The position numbers were made by a program, and so were the translations under genes. DNA of 64,000 nt, taken from contig NZ_CP108430.1 of NCBI RefSeq assembly GCF_041435335.1, positions 9,334,001 to 9,398,000 of the forward strand, in the 5' to 3' direction. Under the pieces are notes generated by a model that was not told the DNA's origin, did not search any database, and was given only the letters and a program-made list of their open reading frames with translations. The stretch's first letter is position 1; each line of letters opens with the position of its first letter. This stretch comes from Streptomyces sp. NBC_01283. GTDB lineage: Bacteria; Actinomycetota; Actinomycetes; Streptomycetales; Streptomycetaceae. Positions 42,311 to 54,200 of this stretch are shown here, one piece after another.

Positions 42311-43615
42311 TTGAGAATCCTGTTCACCTGTATTCCTTGGCGGTCCCACTTCCAGGCTCTTGTGCCGCTGGCCTGGGCGCTGCAGGCGGCGGGGCACGAG
42401 GTCCGGGTCGCGAGCGGCCCGGAGCTGACGGACGCCATCACCGCCTCGGGTCTGCCGGCGGTGCCCGTCGGTTCCGACGAGCCGGTCATCGAGAAGCTCG
42501 ACGCGCTTCTGGTTCCGGAGGTGATGGCGAAGGTCCAGGAACTCGCGGAGCGGGGCGACCTTTTGACCGACCTGGCGGAGAACCGCGAGGAGGAGCTCAC
42601 CTGGGAGCGCCTGCGATGGGGATATCAGATGACGCAGCGGACCCAGGCGGCCATGAACGATGCGATGGTCGAGGAGCTGGTGGAGTACTGCCGCTGGTGG
42701 CAGCCGGACCTGGTGCTCTGGGACTGGCTGAGCCACGCGGGCGCGATCGCGGCCACGGCGGTCGGAGTGCCGCACGGGCGCACGCTGACCGAACTCGACG
42801 TGGTGGGCCGTATGCGCCGGCATTTTCTGCGGGTGCGTCAGGAGCAGGCGCCCGAGGACCGCGAGGACCCGTTGGGGGACTGGCTGGGGGAGTGGGCGCA
42901 GAAGTTCGGTGCCGAGTTCTCCGAGGAGATGGTGACCGGGCAGTTCGCGATCGAGCAGATGGTCGGCTCGATGCGGCTGGAGTCGCCGTCGCCGCATCTT
43001 CCGCTGCGCTATGTCCCCTACAACGGGCCGTCGGTGGTGCCGCATTGGGCCCGACGCGACCCGGCCAAGCGGCGCGTGCTTGCCACCTACGGACTCAGCC
43101 TGGAGCAGGCCGAGAGGCATCAGGCCACTTCCTTGGAGCAGATGCAGGGGATGCTGGATGCGCTGGCTGATCTGGACATCGAGCTGGTGGTGACGCTGCC
43201 CGAGCAGTTCCAGCGGGAGCTGGAGCGGGTTCCCGGCAATACCAGGCTGGTGGAGTTCGTTCCGCTGCACGCCGTCGTCCCCTCGTGCTCGGCTGTGATC
43301 CACCATGGCGGCGTGCCCGGGTTCCTGGAGGCGATCGCGCACGGGGTGCCGCAGCTGGTGATCGGCCGCGCCGTTCCCGATATCGGGGAGCGTGGCCCGC
43401 GGCTGGAGCGGTCCGGGGCCGGCCTGTGGATCCGGGGGGACGCTCCGGAGGACCTGGACGGGGGGCGGGTGCGGGAGCAGCTGGTGCGGCTGCTGGAGGA
43501 GCCGTCGTTCGGGGAGGCCGCCGGACGGCTCGGCCAGGAGCTGGCGGCGCAGCCGTCACCCGCCGAGGTCGTCCGGGAACTGGAACGGATCGTGGACCGC
43601 TCCGGCTCGCGCTGA
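42311..43615 (+). CDS. Glycosyltransferase GT1, EryCIII/DesVII-like (copy 2)
   Basis: This 434-residue GT-B enzyme acts on a deoxysugar nucleotide donor. I choose TTG 42311 because the reading LRILFTCIPWRSHFQ then lines up residue for residue with the ATG-started paralogue at 63165, and GAAGGGG precedes it. The GT signature is HHGGVPGFLEAIAHGVPQL with VEFVPLHAVVPSCSAV before it. Its nucleotide sequence is identical to the copy at 63165 over long stretches (for example 42815-43078 equals 63669-63932), while the acceptor-side segment around residues 55-110 differs. The two probably use the same kind of donor on different acceptors, or add successive sugars. Confidence 0.92.
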   Translation: MRILFTCIPWRSHFQALVPLAWALQAAGHEVRVASGPELTDAITASGLPAVPVGSDEPVIEKLDALLVPEVMAKVQELAERGDLLTDLAENREEELTWERLRWGYQMTQRTQAAMNDAMVEELVEYCRWWQPDLVLWDWLSHAGAIAATAVGVPHGRTLTELDVVGRMRRHFLRVRQEQAPEDREDPLGDWLGEWAQKFGAEFSEEMVTGQFAIEQMVGSMRLESPSPHLPLRYVPYNGPSVVPHWARRDPAKRRVLATYGLSLEQAERHQATSLEQMQGMLDALADLDIELVVTLPEQFQRELERVPGNTRLVEFVPLHAVVPSCSAVIHHGGVPGFLEAIAHGVPQLVIGRAVPDIGERGPRLERSGAGLWIRGDAPEDLDGGRVREQLVRLLEEPSFGEAAGRLGQELAAQPSPAEVVRELERIVDRSGSR

Positions 43616-43874
43616 GGGGTGCCACGTAAATGATTTCCGCCGGGTCGGTGACGCGGATGCCCACCGGGCATGTCGTTCACCCAGCCTGCGAGAGGCGGAT
43701 GCCGTCCACGATGACGAAGAGCGGAGCGTGCCGGTGCAGCGTCAAGTTCACGCGCCGGCACGCCGCGACCAGGACGGCTCAGACGCCGTGATCACACCAA
43801 CCGCACCAAGATCATCTCGGTCACGGCCAGGCAGTACGGGGCGTCCCTCGGCCGGCACGGCCGTCCGGGGCCGG
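43616..43874. other. Gap between converging glycosyltransferase and SARP genes
   Basis: This is 259 bp without a convincing gene. A plus-strand frame continues from inside the glycosyltransferase but lacks a start signal or known sequence. No strong hairpin could be identified by eye. Confidence 0.3.
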
Positions 43875-44621
43875 TCAGTGGCCGTTGTCCATCAGAATCG
43901 AACGCTGGATGTCCTTCAGCGCCGGGCCGGGTTCGACGCCCAGCTGTTCCCGCAGGGTCCGGCATGCCTGGTGGTAGGCGATCAGGGCGTCGCCCCGGCA
44001 GTCGCTTCGATGAAGCGCCAGCATGAGTTGCCGGTGGAACACCTCTCGCAAGGGGTGCTCGGTACTGAGGAGGTAGAGGTCACCGACGAGCTCGCGGTGG
44101 TGCCCGAGGGCCATGTGCGCCTCCATCTGGCCCTCCCGGCACTCCAGTTGGATCTCGTCGAACCATGCCTGGAACCCCTGCAGGATCGGGCCGCGTGCCG
44201 CAGTGGGCAGCGGCCCCCGGCACAGTGCGAGCGCCTCTTCGAAACTGCTGACCGCATCCTCGTGCTCGCCGTTCCTGAGCCGGACCCGGCCTTGTTTCAC
44301 CAGGCGGGTGAGGTCGTGGAGGTCGAGTTCGCCCGGACCCAGCGTCAGCATGTATCCGGAGGGACTGGTGACGACGGGGCTTGCCGCCGCCCCGGGATGG
44401 CGCAGAAGCTTGCGGACCTGGGAGACGTACACATACAGGCCCCCGATGGCGCTGCGCGGCGGCTCGTCGCCCCAGATTTCGGTGATGAGCTGGTCGACGC
44501 TGACAACCTGACCGGACCGGATGGCGAGAGTCGCCAGCAGAATTTCGACCTTCTGCGCCCCTATGGCCTTGATGGTATTTCCGTTAGCGACGCGGACCGG
44601 TCCTAAGATCTCAAGCCGCAT
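43875..44621 (-). CDS. SARP-family pathway activator
   Basis: This 248-residue Streptomyces antibiotic regulatory protein has an N-terminal OmpR-type winged helix (residues about 1-95: LEILGPVRVANGNTIKAIGA, QLITEIWGDEPPRSAIGGLY, YVSQVRKLL) followed by a bacterial transcriptional activation domain (FEEALALCRGPLP, HRELVGDLYLLSTEHPLREV). No ATPase part is present, so it is a small SARP like ActII-ORF4. Codon 6 is TTA (44606-44604), making translation bldA-dependent. It is divergent from the large NRPS across a 669-bp gap with a promoter-like inverted repeat, so it likely activates that operon. Confidence 0.93.
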   Translation of the reverse strand: MRLEILGPVRVANGNTIKAIGAQKVEILLATLAIRSGQVVSVDQLITEIWGDEPPRSAIGGLYVYVSQVRKLLRHPGAAASPVVTSPSGYMLTLGPGELDLHDLTRLVKQGRVRLRNGEHEDAVSSFEEALALCRGPLPTAARGPILQGFQAWFDEIQLECREGQMEAHMALGHHRELVGDLYLLSTEHPLREVFHRQLMLALHRSDCRGDALIAYHQACRTLREQLGVEPGPALKDIQRSILMDNGH

Positions 44622-44803
44622 ACTGTGAACTCCTATTTCTTGGAACGGTGAAAGGAGTATAAATACTGGTCGAAGGTGATGCGGTGAAATGTACTGCGGA
44701 TGCGCCTGAACATACCTCACGTTCCCGGGCGGTGAGTCAACGGGAACTGGTCTTCGGTGTCCTGTTGGCGGGACACCTTCGCCGTCCAGCGGCCAGTCCA
44801 ATC

Positions 44804-44841
44804 ATGGTTGACACGATATTAGGTCGACGTGGTTACCTAAT
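44804..44841 (+). promoter_or_regulatory. Candidate promoter with inverted-repeat operator upstream of NRPS
   Basis: TTGACA (44808-44813) is followed by an inverted repeat, ATTAGGT (44818-44824) and ACCTAAT (44835-44841), with a 10-nt spacer. The repeat covers the spacer and the likely -10 area (TACCTA). The first 12 bases (ATGGTTGACACG) recur before the DrrA-like gene. It lies 183 bp upstream of the SARP start and 450 bp before the NRPS start, so the direction it serves is inferred. The rest of the 44622-45290 gap shows no convincing gene. Confidence 0.5.
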
Positions 44842-45290
44842 GTGTGTTCCATTGGCTCGCGAACAGGCGGCCTGCGGAATCGGGGTGAGGGAATGTCAAC
44901 TACTCAGGAGATCAATTGCGTGTGAGCGGGTGAGTGCCGCGTTTCTTTGTCGAAGAGGTCGCGGAGGGGGTTGGCGTTGTGCCTTTACCGTCCGCGGGTC
45001 TCGTCGGCCCGCTTTCCGGTGAACGGCACCAGGCCGGCTTCGTATGCCGCGTGCCTGCTGCTGTCGATGGAGTCCTGAACCAGCCGCCGCTCGACCGCCC
45101 GGGCCTGCCCGGCAACCAGGTGCCCAGGGCGTCGCACCGCAGGCGACGCTCGGCGAGGCCCGCCGACAGACCGGCGAGCGAACCACATCCAGGTCACCCA
45201 GGGATCTGAGTACCCAAAGAAAATGTTTGCATGCGCAACTTGTGATGGATCGACCCTGCCCGTGGACCAGATAAACAGGAGTGCTGAGTC

Positions 45291-48200
45291 GTGATCCCCT
45301 TGTCTTTTGCACAGCGGCGCCTGTGGTTCATCGACAGGATCGAGGGGCCGTCGGCGATGTACACCGTGCCGTTCCTCATCCGGCTCACGGGACGGGTCGA
45401 CACCCCGGCGCTCACCGCCGCGGTGCGCGATGTGGTGGCCCGCCACGAGAGTCTGCGGACCTTGATCGTGGAGAGCGCCGAAGGCGTCCCCGCCCAGCAG
45501 GTGGTGCCGGCCGAGGAAGTGCGGCTGGACATCGGGCTGATCGAGATCGCCCCGGACGAGTTGGACGAAGCGGTGCGGGAGGCCTCCGCGGTCACCCTCA
45601 CACCGTTCGAGGAGATCCCGGTACGCGCCGTCCTCTTCCGTACGGGCGCCGAGGAACACCATCTGCTGCTGCTGATCCATCACATGGCCTGCGACGGCGA
45701 GTCCATCGCCCCGCTCGTCCGGGACCTGAGCGCCGCCTACACCGCACAGGTCGAGGGCCGTACCCCGGACTGGCCCGAACTGGCGGTCCAGTACGCCGAC
45801 TACACGCTCTGGCAGCGCGAACTGCTCGGTGACGAGAACGACCCGGACGGCCTCCTGGCCACCCAACTCGACTACTGGCGCGACGCGCTGGAGGGTATGC
45901 CGCCCTCGACGCGGTTGCCCATGGACCGGCCGCGCGGCCCGTTGCCGAGCCGCCGCGGCGATGTCGTCGAAGGCACCGTCGACGAGGAGCTGCTGGCCAG
46001 AGCGGAGGCGGCGGCCAAGCGCACCGGGTCGTCGGTGCCGATGGTGTTCCAGGCCGCCCTTGCCGTACTGCTGCACCAGCTGGGCGCGGGTGAGGACATC
46101 GCGCTCGGTTCCACCGTCGCCGGCCGCCAGGACCCGGACCTGGCCGACCTGGTGGGCTTCTTCGCCAACACCTGGGTCCTGCGCACCGACCTGTCGGGCC
46201 GGCCGACCTTCGACCAACTCCTCGCACAGGTACGGCACAAGGCGCTGACGGCGTACGACAACCAGGACGCGCCGTTCGAGCGCGTGGTGGAGGCACTCAA
46301 CCCGGAGCGCTCCAGCGCCTACCACCCGCTGTTCCAGGTGATGTTCACCTGGTCGACCGGTGCCCGCCTGGAGTTCGGTCTGCCGGGTGGCGTGCGGGCG
46401 CGTATCGCTCCGCTGTGGACGTCGATGGCCAAGTTCGACTTGGAGTTCAGCTTCTTCAACGAGCCCGGCACACCGGGCCTGTCCATCTGTCTCGAGTACG
46501 CGACAGACCATTTCGACCGGGCCACGGCGCAGGGATTCGTGGCACGCCTGGTACGGATCGTCGGCGATCTGCTCGACGAGCCGTCCCGCGCCGTTGCGCT
46601 GGCGGACGTGCTGACGGACGGCGAACGGGAGTGGGCCCTGCGCGCCATCGAGGGCGCGGCCGCCGACACCCCCGAGCTGACCGCCGCCGCACTGATCGAG
46701 CGTCAGGCGGCGGCGACCCCGCACGCCACGGCCGTGGTCGACGGCGGGCAAGAGCTGAGCTTCGCCGAGCTGGACGCGCGGGCCGAGCGACTGGCACGGG
46801 AGCTGACCGCCCGCGGGATCGGACCGGAGCGCCTGGTGGGCCTGGCGCTGCCGCGCTCGGCCTCCCTGATCGTGGGCATGCTCGCGATCTGGAAGGCCGG
46901 TGCCGCCTACCTGCCGATCGACCCCCGGTACCCCGGAGCACGTCTGGGCCACATCCTGTCCGACGCGGGCCCGGACCTGGTACTGACCGACACCGCCGGC
47001 GCGAAGGTGCTCCCGGCGGCGGACATCCCCCGCCTGTGCGTCGACGAGGTGGACTTCAACGCGGCCGGCCCGGCGGCGGAACCGGCCGTCGGCCTGCCCG
47101 CGCACGCCGCCTACGTGATGTACACATCGGGGTCGACCGGCACGCCGAAGGGCGTGGTGATCACCCATCGGGATGTCGTCAACGGCGTGTTGCGGCTCGC
47201 CGACGTCGTCGGTATCGGTGCGGGCACGCGCGTTCTGGCCGGTACGTCGGTCAACTTCGACGTGTCCGTCTTCGAGGCCGTGACCACCCTGGCGCGGGGC
47301 GGCATCCTCGAGGTGGTGCGCGACGTCCTCGTCATCGGCGAACGGGGCGGCTGGTCCGGCGGCGTCATCAGCACGGTTCCCTCGGTCTTCACCGAACTCC
47401 TCGACCAGGCAGGAGGGATGATCCGGGCCCAGACAGTGGTCTTCGCCGGCGAGGCCCTCCCGGCCGCGCTGGTGAAGCGGACCCAGGACGCCATTCCGGG
47501 CGTGCGGGTGATCAACGCCTACGGCCAGACGGAGTCGTTCTACGCCACCGCCTTCACCGCCGGCGAGGCGTGGACGGCAACCGCGGCCACCGCACCCATC
47601 GGCGTCCCGCTGGCCAATATGGGCGCCTATGTTCTTGGCCCCGGCCTTCAACTGCTGCCCCCCGGCGTCGTCGGTGAGCTGTACGTGGCAGGAAACGTGG
47701 CGCGCGGATACCTCGGCAGGGCCCGGCTGACCGCCGAACGGTTCATGGCTGATCCCTTCGGCCCGGCCGGTGCACGCATGTACCGCACCGGTGATCTCGC
47801 CCGCTGGGGGGCCGACGGCCAACTGGAGTGCGTCGGCCGTGCCGACGAGCAGGTCAAGGTGCGCGGCTTCCGCATCGAGCCGGGCGAGGTGGAGGCCGCG
47901 CTGACCGCCCACCCCGCGGTGGCCCAGGCCCTGGTGACCACCTGCCGGCACGAAGGCCGTGACCACCTGGTGGGCTATGCGGTGCCGGCCGCCGGGCGGG
48001 AGCCGGGACAGTCGGCGGTGGAGAGCCTGGGAGACCTCGACATCGACCTCACGGCCACCGTCTCACCGCGCGACCTGCGCACGTTCCTGTCCGCCAGGCT
48101 TCCCGAGTTCATGGTGCCTTCGGTCTTCGTCATGCTGGACCGGCTGCCGCTGGCCCCCAACGGCAAGCTGGACCGCAAGGCGCTGCCGGCACCGGAGTTC

Positions 48201-51200
48201 ACCGGCTCGACCTATCGCGCCCCTGCCACGCCGGGTGAAGTGATACTCGCCCGTGTCTACGCCGACGTGGTCGGCCTGGACCGGGTCGGGGTGGATGACG
48301 ACTTCTTCGCGCTCGGCGGCGACAGCATCCGTTCCATCCAGGTCGTCGCGCGGGCCAGGACCCAGGGCATCGAGGTCACTCCCCGGCAGATCTTCGAGTG
48401 CCGCACCGTCGCAGAACTCGCCCGCGTCGCCACGAGCGAGGGCCGCACGCAACCGGAACTGGAGGAGCTGCCGGGCGGTGGCGTGGGCTTCGTGCCCCTG
48501 CCGCCCGTCGGCCACTATCTGGAGGAATTGGGCGGGAACGCCGACCGGTTCACCATGGCGATGACGGTGGACCTCCCGACGGGGATGGACCGGGACGGCC
48601 TGGTGGCGACGCTGTCAGCCGCCTTCGACCGGCACGACATCCTGCGCTCCCGGCGGATCGCCGGCCGGGCACCGGGGCTGGAGGTGACCGCGCCCGGAAC
48701 CGTCGACGTGCAGCCGCTCATCCACAGGGTGGCGAGCGAGGGAACGTGGGACGACGCCTGGCGGCAGCGGGCGCAGAGCGAACTCGACGCCGCGGCAAGC
48801 CGGTTGGACTCCGCGAACGCAGTGATGGCGCAGTTCGTGTGGTTCGACACGGGCACCGGCACCCCGGGACGCCTCAGCATCCTGCTGCACCACCTCGTGG
48901 TGGACGGCGTATCGTGGCGCATCCTGCTGCCCGACCTCGCCGCCGCCTGGCGGACGATCCGCGACGGCGACACCCCGCAACTGCCCCCGACCGCCACCTC
49001 GGTCCGCCGCTGGACGCATGCGCTCACCGAGGCCGCGACCGGAGAGCGGGCGGCGGAACTCGGGCTGTGGCGCCGGATGGTCTGCGGACCCGACCCGATT
49101 CTTGGCGCCAGGCCGTTCGACCCGGCCGTGGACACCATCGCCACGGTCGAGCGGGTCCGACTGGACCTGCCGATCGAGACCACCAGGGTCCTGCTGACCA
49201 CCCTGCCCGCCGCCTACCGCGGCGGCGTCAACGACGGCCTGCTGACCGGGCTCGCCCTCGCCGTCGCCGCCTGGCGCGGGCGGCGCGGCCTCGACGAGCC
49301 CTCGACGCTGGTCCGCCTGGAGGGCCACGGGCGCGAGGAGGACGTCGTCCCCGGCGCCGACCTCTCCCGCACGATGGGCTGGTTCACCAGCATGTACCCC
49401 GTCCGCCTCGACGTGTCCGGGATCGACCTCGACCAGGCGCTCGCGGGCGGTGCGGCGACAGGCGCCGCGGTCAAGGCCGTCAAGGAGCAACTGCTCGCCG
49501 TCCCCGACAAGGGCATCGGCTACGGCATGCTGCGCCACCTGAACGCCGAGACCAGGGCAGACCTGGAGCGCTACGGATCCGGGCAGATCGTCTTCAACTA
49601 CCTGGGGCGCTACACGGGTTCGGCCAACATGCCCCAGGACCTGCACGGCCTGGGCTTCACCCAGGTCGAGGACACCGTCACACTGACGCCCCCGCTGGAC
49701 GGGGACATGTCCGCCCTTGCCACCCTGGCCGTCAACGCGCATGTCGTCGACACCGAGCAGGGCCCGCGGCTGGAGGCGAGCCTGGACTACCCCTCCGGGC
49801 TGCTGGCCGAGACGGATGTCCGCGAGCTCGCCGACCTGTGGCGGACCGCCCTGGCGGGCGTGGCCCGGCATGCCGGGCAGTCGGATGCCGGCGGCCTCAC
49901 GCCTTCGGACGTTCCCCTGGTCACGGTGGGTCAGGGCGAGCTCGACCGCTGGCAGGAGCAGTACCGGGGCATGGCCGACGTGTGGCCCGTGACCGCGATG
50001 CAGGACGGGCTGCTCTTCCACGCCGAACTCGCCGGCGCGGCCGTCGACGTCTACCAGATGCAGTTCACGTTCCACCTGACGGGCGAGGTCGAACCGCACA
50101 GGATGAGGGCGGCCGGACAGGCGCTGCTCGACCGCTATCCCAACCTGCGGACAGCGTTTGTCACCGACAGCGCGGGCGACCGGGTCCAGATCGTCCGGAA
50201 CGGAATCGAACTGCCCTGGCAGGAGCTGGACCTGGCCTCCCTGCCCCAACCACAGCAGGAGGAGCAGCGCAGGCGCTTCCTCGCCGCGGAGCACAGCACC
50301 CACTTCGACCCGGCCCGGGCGCCGCTGGTGCGGTTCTCGCTCGTCAAGCTGGCAGCCGACCGCTGGGACCTGGTCCTCACCGCCCACCACGTCCTCTTCG
50401 ACGGCTGGTCGGTCCCCCTGCTCATGCTGGACCTGCTGCGTCTGTACCGTTCAAACGGCGACGCCTCCCAGCTGGGCAGGGCGCCCGCCTACCGCGACTT
50501 CCTGACGTGGCTCTCCCATCAGGACCGTACGGCGACGGCCCGCGCCTGGGAGCGGGAGCTGGAGGGCGTCGACGAGCCCACGCTGTTGGTACCCGACGCT
50601 CCCGCCGCGGACGGCGAATCCGTCGGAGTCGGCCAGCTGGACGTGCCGCTCACCCCGCAGCAGTCCGACCGGCTCTCCCGCCGCGCCGGCGAGCTGGGCC
50701 TGACCCTCAACACGCTGGTCCAAGGCGCGTGGGGCATGCTGCTGTCCGGCCTGACCGGACAGCGGGACGTGACCTTCGGCGCCACGGTCTCGGGGCGTCC
50801 GCCGCAGGTCGAGGGCGTGTCCGAGATGGTCGGCACGTTCATCAACACCCTTGCGGTCCGCATGGACTGCGCCCCCGGCCACTCCCTGCGCACTCTTTTG
50901 ACCGGACTCCAAGAACGGCAGAGCGCGCTCCTGGACCACCACCACTTCGGCCTCCTGGAGATGCACCAGCTCACCGGCGTGCGCACGCTCTTCGACACCC
51001 TGGTGGTCTACGAGTCGTACCCCATCGACAGTGCGGCACTGGACGACGCCTACGCGGCCGCCGGAATCCGGGTGAGCGGGCTGAGCCCGCTCAGCAGTAC
51101 CCACTACCCGCTGGTGGTGATGGCGTCCGCCGAGCCGCATCTGGCCATCGCCCTCCAGTACCAGCACCACCTCGTGCCCCCGGAGCAGGCCGCTGTCATC

Positions 51201-54200
51201 GCCCGGCGCCTGGGACGCATCCTCGTCCGGCTGGCCGAGGACCCGGAGCTGCCGTTCAGCAGCATGGACCTGCTGGATCCCGCCGAGCGCGAGCGCATCC
51301 TCGTCGACGTCAACCGGACCGCCGCCGAGACTCCCGACGCGACCATCCCCGACCTGTTCGAGCGACAGGCCGCAAAGACACCGGACCGGTCCGCGGTGAC
51401 CTGCGGCGGCGTCACGCTGACCTATGCGCAGCTCAACGCCCGCGCCGACCGTCTCGCCAGCGCGCTGGCCGCACGGGGCGTCGGACCGGAAACCGTCGTC
51501 GGCCTGGCGATGCCCCGCTCGGCCGACCTCGTCACTGCCATGCTCGGCATCTGGAAGGCCGGCGGCGCGTATCTGCCCATCGACCCGGAAAACCCCGGTT
51601 CCCGGGTGGAGCACATGCTGAGCGTCACCCGGCCCCAACTGCTGCTCACCCGGTCCGGCACCGCCGACGCGCTGCCGGGCACCGATGTTGCGACCTTGCT
51701 CATCGACGACGTCGATCTCGCCGCCGACGGCCCGCTCACGGGGCAGGTGAAGGGACTGTCACCACAGCACGCCGCCTACGTGATGTTCACCTCCGGCTCC
51801 ACGGGCGTGCCCAAGGCAGTGGTGGTCAGCCACGCCAACGTCGTCAACGGGGTGACGCGGCTCGCCGAGCGGGTGGGGGTGGACGCGGACACCCACATGC
51901 TCGCGGGCGCCTCGATCAACTTCGACGTATCCGTCTTTGAGATCGTCACCACGCTGGTTCACGGTGGCCGTGTCGAGGTCGCCGGGAACGCCCTCGTGCT
52001 TGCCGAACGCGAGGCGATGACGGCGAACGTGATCAGCACCGTCCCGTCGGTCTTCGCCGCGCTGGGCGGCCGGATACCTGCCCTTCCCGACCGGGCCACC
52101 CTGGTCTTCGCAGGGGAGAAGCTGCCGACCGGGCTGGTGAGGCGCATCCGGCAGGAACGGCCCGAGGTCCGCATCGTCAACGCCTACGGGCAGACCGAGT
52201 CGTTCTACGCCACGACGTTCGGCGTCCCGGCGGAGCAACCCCGGTGGGACAGCGGCAGCGTCCCGATCGGGACGCCGATCGGAAACCTGCGCACCTATGT
52301 CCTGGGGCCCGCCCTCGCGCCGGCCCCGCCCGGCGTGACGGGCGAGTTGTACGTCGCCGGGGACATCGCGCGCGGCTACGCCGGCCGGGCCGCCCTGACC
52401 GCTGAGCGCTTCGTCGCCGACCTCTACGGCCCCGCGGGTGCGCGGATGTACCGCACCGGAGACCTGGCCCGCTGGACGGCCGACGGACAGATCGAGTACG
52501 TCGGCCGCGACGACAACCAGGTCAAGATCCGTGGTGTCCGCGTCGAACCCGCCGAGATCGAGAGCGCGTTGGCCACCCACCCGGATGTCACGCAGGCCGT
52601 GGTCATCGCCCGCAGCACAGCCGAGGAAGGGGACCGGCAGCTCGTCGCCTACGTCGTGCCCGCCACCCCGCACGCCGACGGCACGGACCTGGCCGCCACC
52701 CTGCGCGGCTATCTGCGCGAGCGGCTGCCCGCACACCTGGTGCCCGCCGCCGTCGTCGCCCTCGACTCGGTCCCGCTGACCGTCAACGGCAAGCTGGACC
52801 GGGAGGCGCTGCCCGCACCGCACTTCGCCGCGGCGGCCGCGGGCAGCGATCCGCGCACTCCTCAAGAGGAACTGCTGTGCGAGCTGTTCGCCGAGGTCCT
52901 GCATGTCGACCGGGTGGGTGTCGACGACGACTTCTTCGCTCTCGGCGGCCACTCGATCATGGCCATCAAGCTCGTCAACCGCATCCGGTCCGTGCTGCGC
53001 ACCGAAGTGGAGCTGCGTACCCTCTTCGCCGCTCCGACCGTGGCCGAGCTCGTCCCGCATCTGGACCGGTCCGGGGCGGCCCGCGCACCGCTGGCTCCTC
53101 CCGCGACGCTGCCCGCGCGGCTCCCGCTGTCCTTCTCCCAGCAACGGCTGTGGTTCCTGCACAAGTTCGAGGGCCGCGCGGCGACCTACAACATGCCGAT
53201 CGTCCTCCGGCTCAGCGGGGATCTGAACGTGCGAGCCCTGGAGGAGACAGTCAATGACCTCGTGACCAGGCACGAGATCCTGCGCACCGTCTACCGCGAG
53301 ACCGACGGGCGGCCCTACCAGCACATTCTCGGGCCGCAGGAGGCCCGCATCGCCCTGCCCGTACGCCCGGTCGCGGACGCGGACAAACTGGCCGGGGCCA
53401 TCGTCGCGGTCGCCCGCCACCCCTTCGACATCGCCTCCGAGATTCCGCTCAAGGCCGCACTGTTCGGCACCGGCCCGGACGAGTTCACCCTGGTCCTCGT
53501 GATCCACCACATCGCGGCCGACGGATGGTCCGCGACCCCCCTTGCCAAGGACCTGGCCACCGCCTACGCGGCCCGCGCCCGGGGCGAGGCCCCCCAGTGG
53601 GCACCACTGCCGCTGCAGTACGCGCATTACGCCCTGTGGCAGCAGGAGCTCCTGGGCCGCGACGCCGACCCGGACAGCCTGTTCAGCAGGCAGTGCCGCT
53701 ACTGGTCCCAGCAGCTGGCGGGGCTGCCCGAAACGGTCACCTTCCCGACCGACCGGCCGCGCCCCGCGGAGCTCGACCGCAGCGGCGACCTCCTCGAGTT
53801 CGCCCTGGACGCGACCCTTCACGAGGGAATCGTCTCGCTTGCCCGGGCCACCAACACCACCCCCTTCATGGTGCTCCAGGCGACCATGGCCGCCCTGTTC
53901 ACCCAGCTCGGCACAGGTACCGACATCGCGCTCGGCAGCGGCATCGCGGGTCGGATCGACCAGAACCTGGACGACCTGATCGGCCTCTTCGTCAACGTGC
54001 AGGTCATGCGCATCGACACCTCGGGCGACCCGACCTTCGTCGAACTGCTCGACCGCACGCGCCGGACGAGCCTGGCCGCGTACACCCATCAGGACATCCC
54101 CTTCGAGGCTCTGGTGGAGAAGCTCAACCCGGAACGCTCGGCATCGATCAATCCGCTCTTCCAGGTCGCCCTGATCCTGCAGAACACCGAGGACGCGGAC

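Noticed and set aside
43616..44606. Plus-strand frame running from the second glycosyltransferase across the SARP region
   Set aside because: It is antisense to a clear SARP gene and lacks a start signal or known sequence.
44985..47966. A 993-residue minus-strand frame overlapping the NRPS start
   Set aside because: Shadow of the C and A domains; low-complexity composition; no known family.
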